A DNA stretch of 27,344 bases from a virus: IMG/VR virus record IMGVR_UViG_3300035670_001055, positions 1 to 27,344 of that record; one strand, given 5' to 3'. Positions 26,071-27,344 of the stretch are shown here, piece after piece. Numbering within the stretch: position 1 is the stretch's first letter; the number at the start of each line of letters is the position of its first letter. The notes beneath the pieces are model-generated. The model was given only the letters and a program-made list of their open reading frames with translations, did no database searches and was not told the origin of the DNA. The translations under genes were made by a program, and so were the position numbers.

Positions 26071-26745
26071 ATGGCACGCTCCACTGGTCTCGCCCCGCGC
26101 AGGGGCTATACGCTCGACGCCGCCACCGTTCTGGTGGGCCCCGTCGCTGCTGGCGCCCGAGGCCGCGCCGCTACCACTCGCACGGGTGCTGAGCAGCTGC
26201 TGAACACCCGCCTGGAGGCCCAGGACGTGTTCAAGCTGGTGGCTCACGGCCAATCCAGCACTTCCGCCGGCGGCTACATCGTCCAGGCGGCTCACGTTCC
26301 CGAAGGTTCGACCACCCCGTCGACCTACGCCACCCTCGGCACGGTGACCCTTGCCCCCGGCATCCAGGAGATTCCCTTCTCTGGTGCTGTGGTGGGCGAT
26401 CTGTGCCGCAAGGCGCCGACTCCTGATGTCACCGGCGATGTGCGCGTGACGGCCGTTCGCCTGATCCCCGGCAGCGGCACCCTGACGGTCACGAATGTCG
26501 CTCTGACCGACAACGTAGCCACCGTTACCGTTGGCACCCACTCGCTTCTGGTGGGTGAGGTTGTGACGGTCTTCTGCAGCAACGCTGTCTTCGATGGCGT
26601 CTTCACGATCACCGCGAAGACCGCCACCACGATCAGCTTCGCGAAGACCAACGACAACGTGACCAGCGCTTCGGCGACTGGCACCGTCACCAACGGGCTT
26701 GCCGTTCCGGCCGGCACCAACACGATCAGCCTTCAGTACGCCTGA
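26071..26745 (+). CDS. Capsid-associated protein with inserted beta domain, 224 aa
   Basis: GAGGTAACGCCCT precedes the ATG. The N-terminus is basic (MARSTGLAPRRGYTLDAATV); the middle is beta-rich with conserved-looking YIVQAAHVPEGSTTPSTYAT. Residues about 150-205 form the same kind of decoration domain seen in the tail tube gene (ATVTVGTHSLLVGEVVTV, FDGVFTITAKTATTISF). It directly follows the major capsid gene and is ended by a UACG-loop terminator. A head decoration or head-stabilising role is inferred. Confidence 0.6.
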   Translation: MARSTGLAPRRGYTLDAATVLVGPVAAGARGRAATTRTGAEQLLNTRLEAQDVFKLVAHGQSSTSAGGYIVQAAHVPEGSTTPSTYATLGTVTLAPGIQEIPFSGAVVGDLCRKAPTPDVTGDVRVTAVRLIPGSGTLTVTNVALTDNVATVTVGTHSLLVGEVVTVFCSNAVFDGVFTITAKTATTISFAKTNDNVTSASATGTVTNGLAVPAGTNTISLQYA

Positions 26746-26762
26746 GCCTGATCGCTCTCTCT

Positions 26763-26794
26763 GGGCTGTCCTACGGGGCAGCCCTTCAATCTTT
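26763..26794 (+). terminator. Intrinsic terminator with a UACG tetraloop after the capsid genes
   Basis: GGGCTGTCC (26763-26771) pairs with GGGCAGCCC (26776-26784), nine pairs with one G-U, closed by C(TACG)G, a stable UNCG-class loop. TTCAATCTTT follows. It lies 18 bases after the stop of the capsid-associated gene. Confidence 0.75.
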
Positions 26795-26805
26795 GAGGCG
26801 CAGCC

Positions 26806-26967
26806 ATGAGTATCGCAACGATGCCCGGCATGACACCGGAGCAGCTGCAGCGGGTGATGGGCGATCGCCCGGCTGTGCCCGCCCCGCCGCTGGAGCTGCA
26901 GCAGGAGACCGAGCATCGGCCGGTGGTGAAGAAGCTGCGGCCGAAGGGCGACAAGCCGGAAACCTGA
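26806..26967 (+). CDS. Small basic hypothetical protein, 53 aa
   Basis: The frame begins MSIATMPGMTPEQLQRVMGD, runs through a Pro/Glu-rich middle and ends KKLRPKGDKPET-stop, the end being formed by a junction element. It follows the capsid terminator closely and precedes the next head gene directly. The family is not recognised; it may be a small head-completion accessory. Confidence 0.5.
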   Translation: MSIATMPGMTPEQLQRVMGDRPAVPAPPLELQQETEHRPVVKKLRPKGDKPET

Positions 26968-26970
26968 GGC
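26956..26970 (+). promoter_or_regulatory. Junction element copy 8
   Basis: CCGGAAACCTGAGGC overlaps the stop of the 53-aa gene (TGA 26965-26967) and directly touches ATG 26971. Confidence 0.6.
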
Positions 26971-27330
26971 ATGGCATGGGTCGAAGGCCACGTCTGGGAG
27001 ATGGAGCAGGGCCTCGATGCCCTGCTGGAGCTGCGGCTGTTCAGCAACAGCGCCGCCACCACTCCGTGGCCGTTCACCGGCTGGGACGTGAATGCGACCG
27101 TCAGCGATGAGAAGGGTCGCACGCTCTACCCGGTGACGGTGGACCTGAACCCGTCTGGCGGGATCGTCCGCCTGATCTTCCCCGAGGCACTGGTCAACAG
27201 CCTCAGGGTCGGCAAGGCCTACCGCTACGACTGCCTGATGGTGGCGCCTGGCGCCGCTGCAGCCGATGACCACTGTCTGGCGACTGGTCCCGTGACCGTG
27301 GCGCTGCGCACAACCCGGAGGGATCCATGA
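26971..27330 (+). CDS. Hypothetical structural protein, 119 aa
   Basis: The protein begins MAWVEGHVWEMEQGLDALLE and continues with beta strands (FTGWDVNATVSDEKGRTLYP; GGIVRLIFPEALVNSLRVGK; KAYRYDCLMVAPG), a compact beta-rich build. It ends TTRRDP. The neighbours are the capsid block upstream and a gene overlapping by ATGA downstream, so a head or neck accessory role is plausible but not shown by motif. The family is not recognised. Confidence 0.55.
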   Translation: MAWVEGHVWEMEQGLDALLELRLFSNSAATTPWPFTGWDVNATVSDEKGRTLYPVTVDLNPSGGIVRLIFPEALVNSLRVGKAYRYDCLMVAPGAAAADDHCLATGPVTVALRTTRRDP

Positions 27331-27344
27331 CCTGCCCGCAGGTG
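27327..27344 (+). CDS. Start of a further gene (truncated by window end)
   Basis: ATG 27327 overlaps the TGA of the previous gene (ATGA) and reads MTCPQV before the window ends. The overlap style matches other coupled genes here. Nothing can be said of the product. Confidence 0.4.

Noticed and set aside
1-27344. tRNA genes, insertion sequences, integrase or attachment sites
   Set aside because: No cloverleaf-like sequence, transposase frame, recombinase motif or long flanking direct repeat was seen.

Overview
The window reads as part of a siphovirus-like tailed phage or prophage of a picocyanobacterium. Composition is high in GC. A cyanobacteria-type AbrB regulator (cyAbrB layout), a KilA-N protein and cyanophage-like structural proteins point to a Cyanobium/Synechococcus-type host. 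The host is inferred; no integrase, attachment site or flanking host gene is visible.

Layout. 1-2693 holds small and regulatory genes: a cut-off CDS end, a ribbon-helix-helix protein, a small membrane protein, a hairpin-rich control region (700-944), a zinc-ribbon/KilA-N protein, a membrane-anchored protein and a 57-aa protein. 2725-6588 holds the portal (DUF4055 type), a 58-aa acidic protein and a MuF-like head protein interrupted by an intein. 6585-8205 is a cassette of mixed-strand accessory genes, including cyAbrB. 8224-12565 holds neck/connector genes, a tail-chaperone pair joined by a -1 frameshift, an antisense AP2-like gene, the probable tail tube and a tail-completion protein. 12562-20956 holds the tape measure, two tail-tip proteins and a 945-aa protein with calcium-loop repeats. 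20960-24129 holds small beta-rich structural and adhesin-like proteins. 24126-27344 holds the scaffold, major capsid protein and head accessory genes. The capsid module therefore lies after the tail module, far from portal and MuF.

Main discovery candidate. The MuF gene carries a 324-aa intein (5254-6225), cleanly placed inside the conserved H-P-R-C-R-C motif. The only recognisable homing endonuclease (two helix-turn-helix units plus a Vsr-like nuclease) is encoded on the opposite strand, nested inside the intein (5260-6150, minus). Codon boundaries of the two frames coincide, and the sense strand opposite the active site also looks like intein protein sequence. Splicing and homing would thus be encoded on opposite strands of the same DNA.

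Other notable signals are a lambda-type G GGA AAG slippery site, a repeated junction element (core CGGAAACCTAAGCC) oriented with the downstream gene at about nine gene junctions, C/A-rich leaders without Shine-Dalgarno sequences, eleven 23-aa DxDxDG repeats, and islands of lower GC in the tape measure and adhesin genes.
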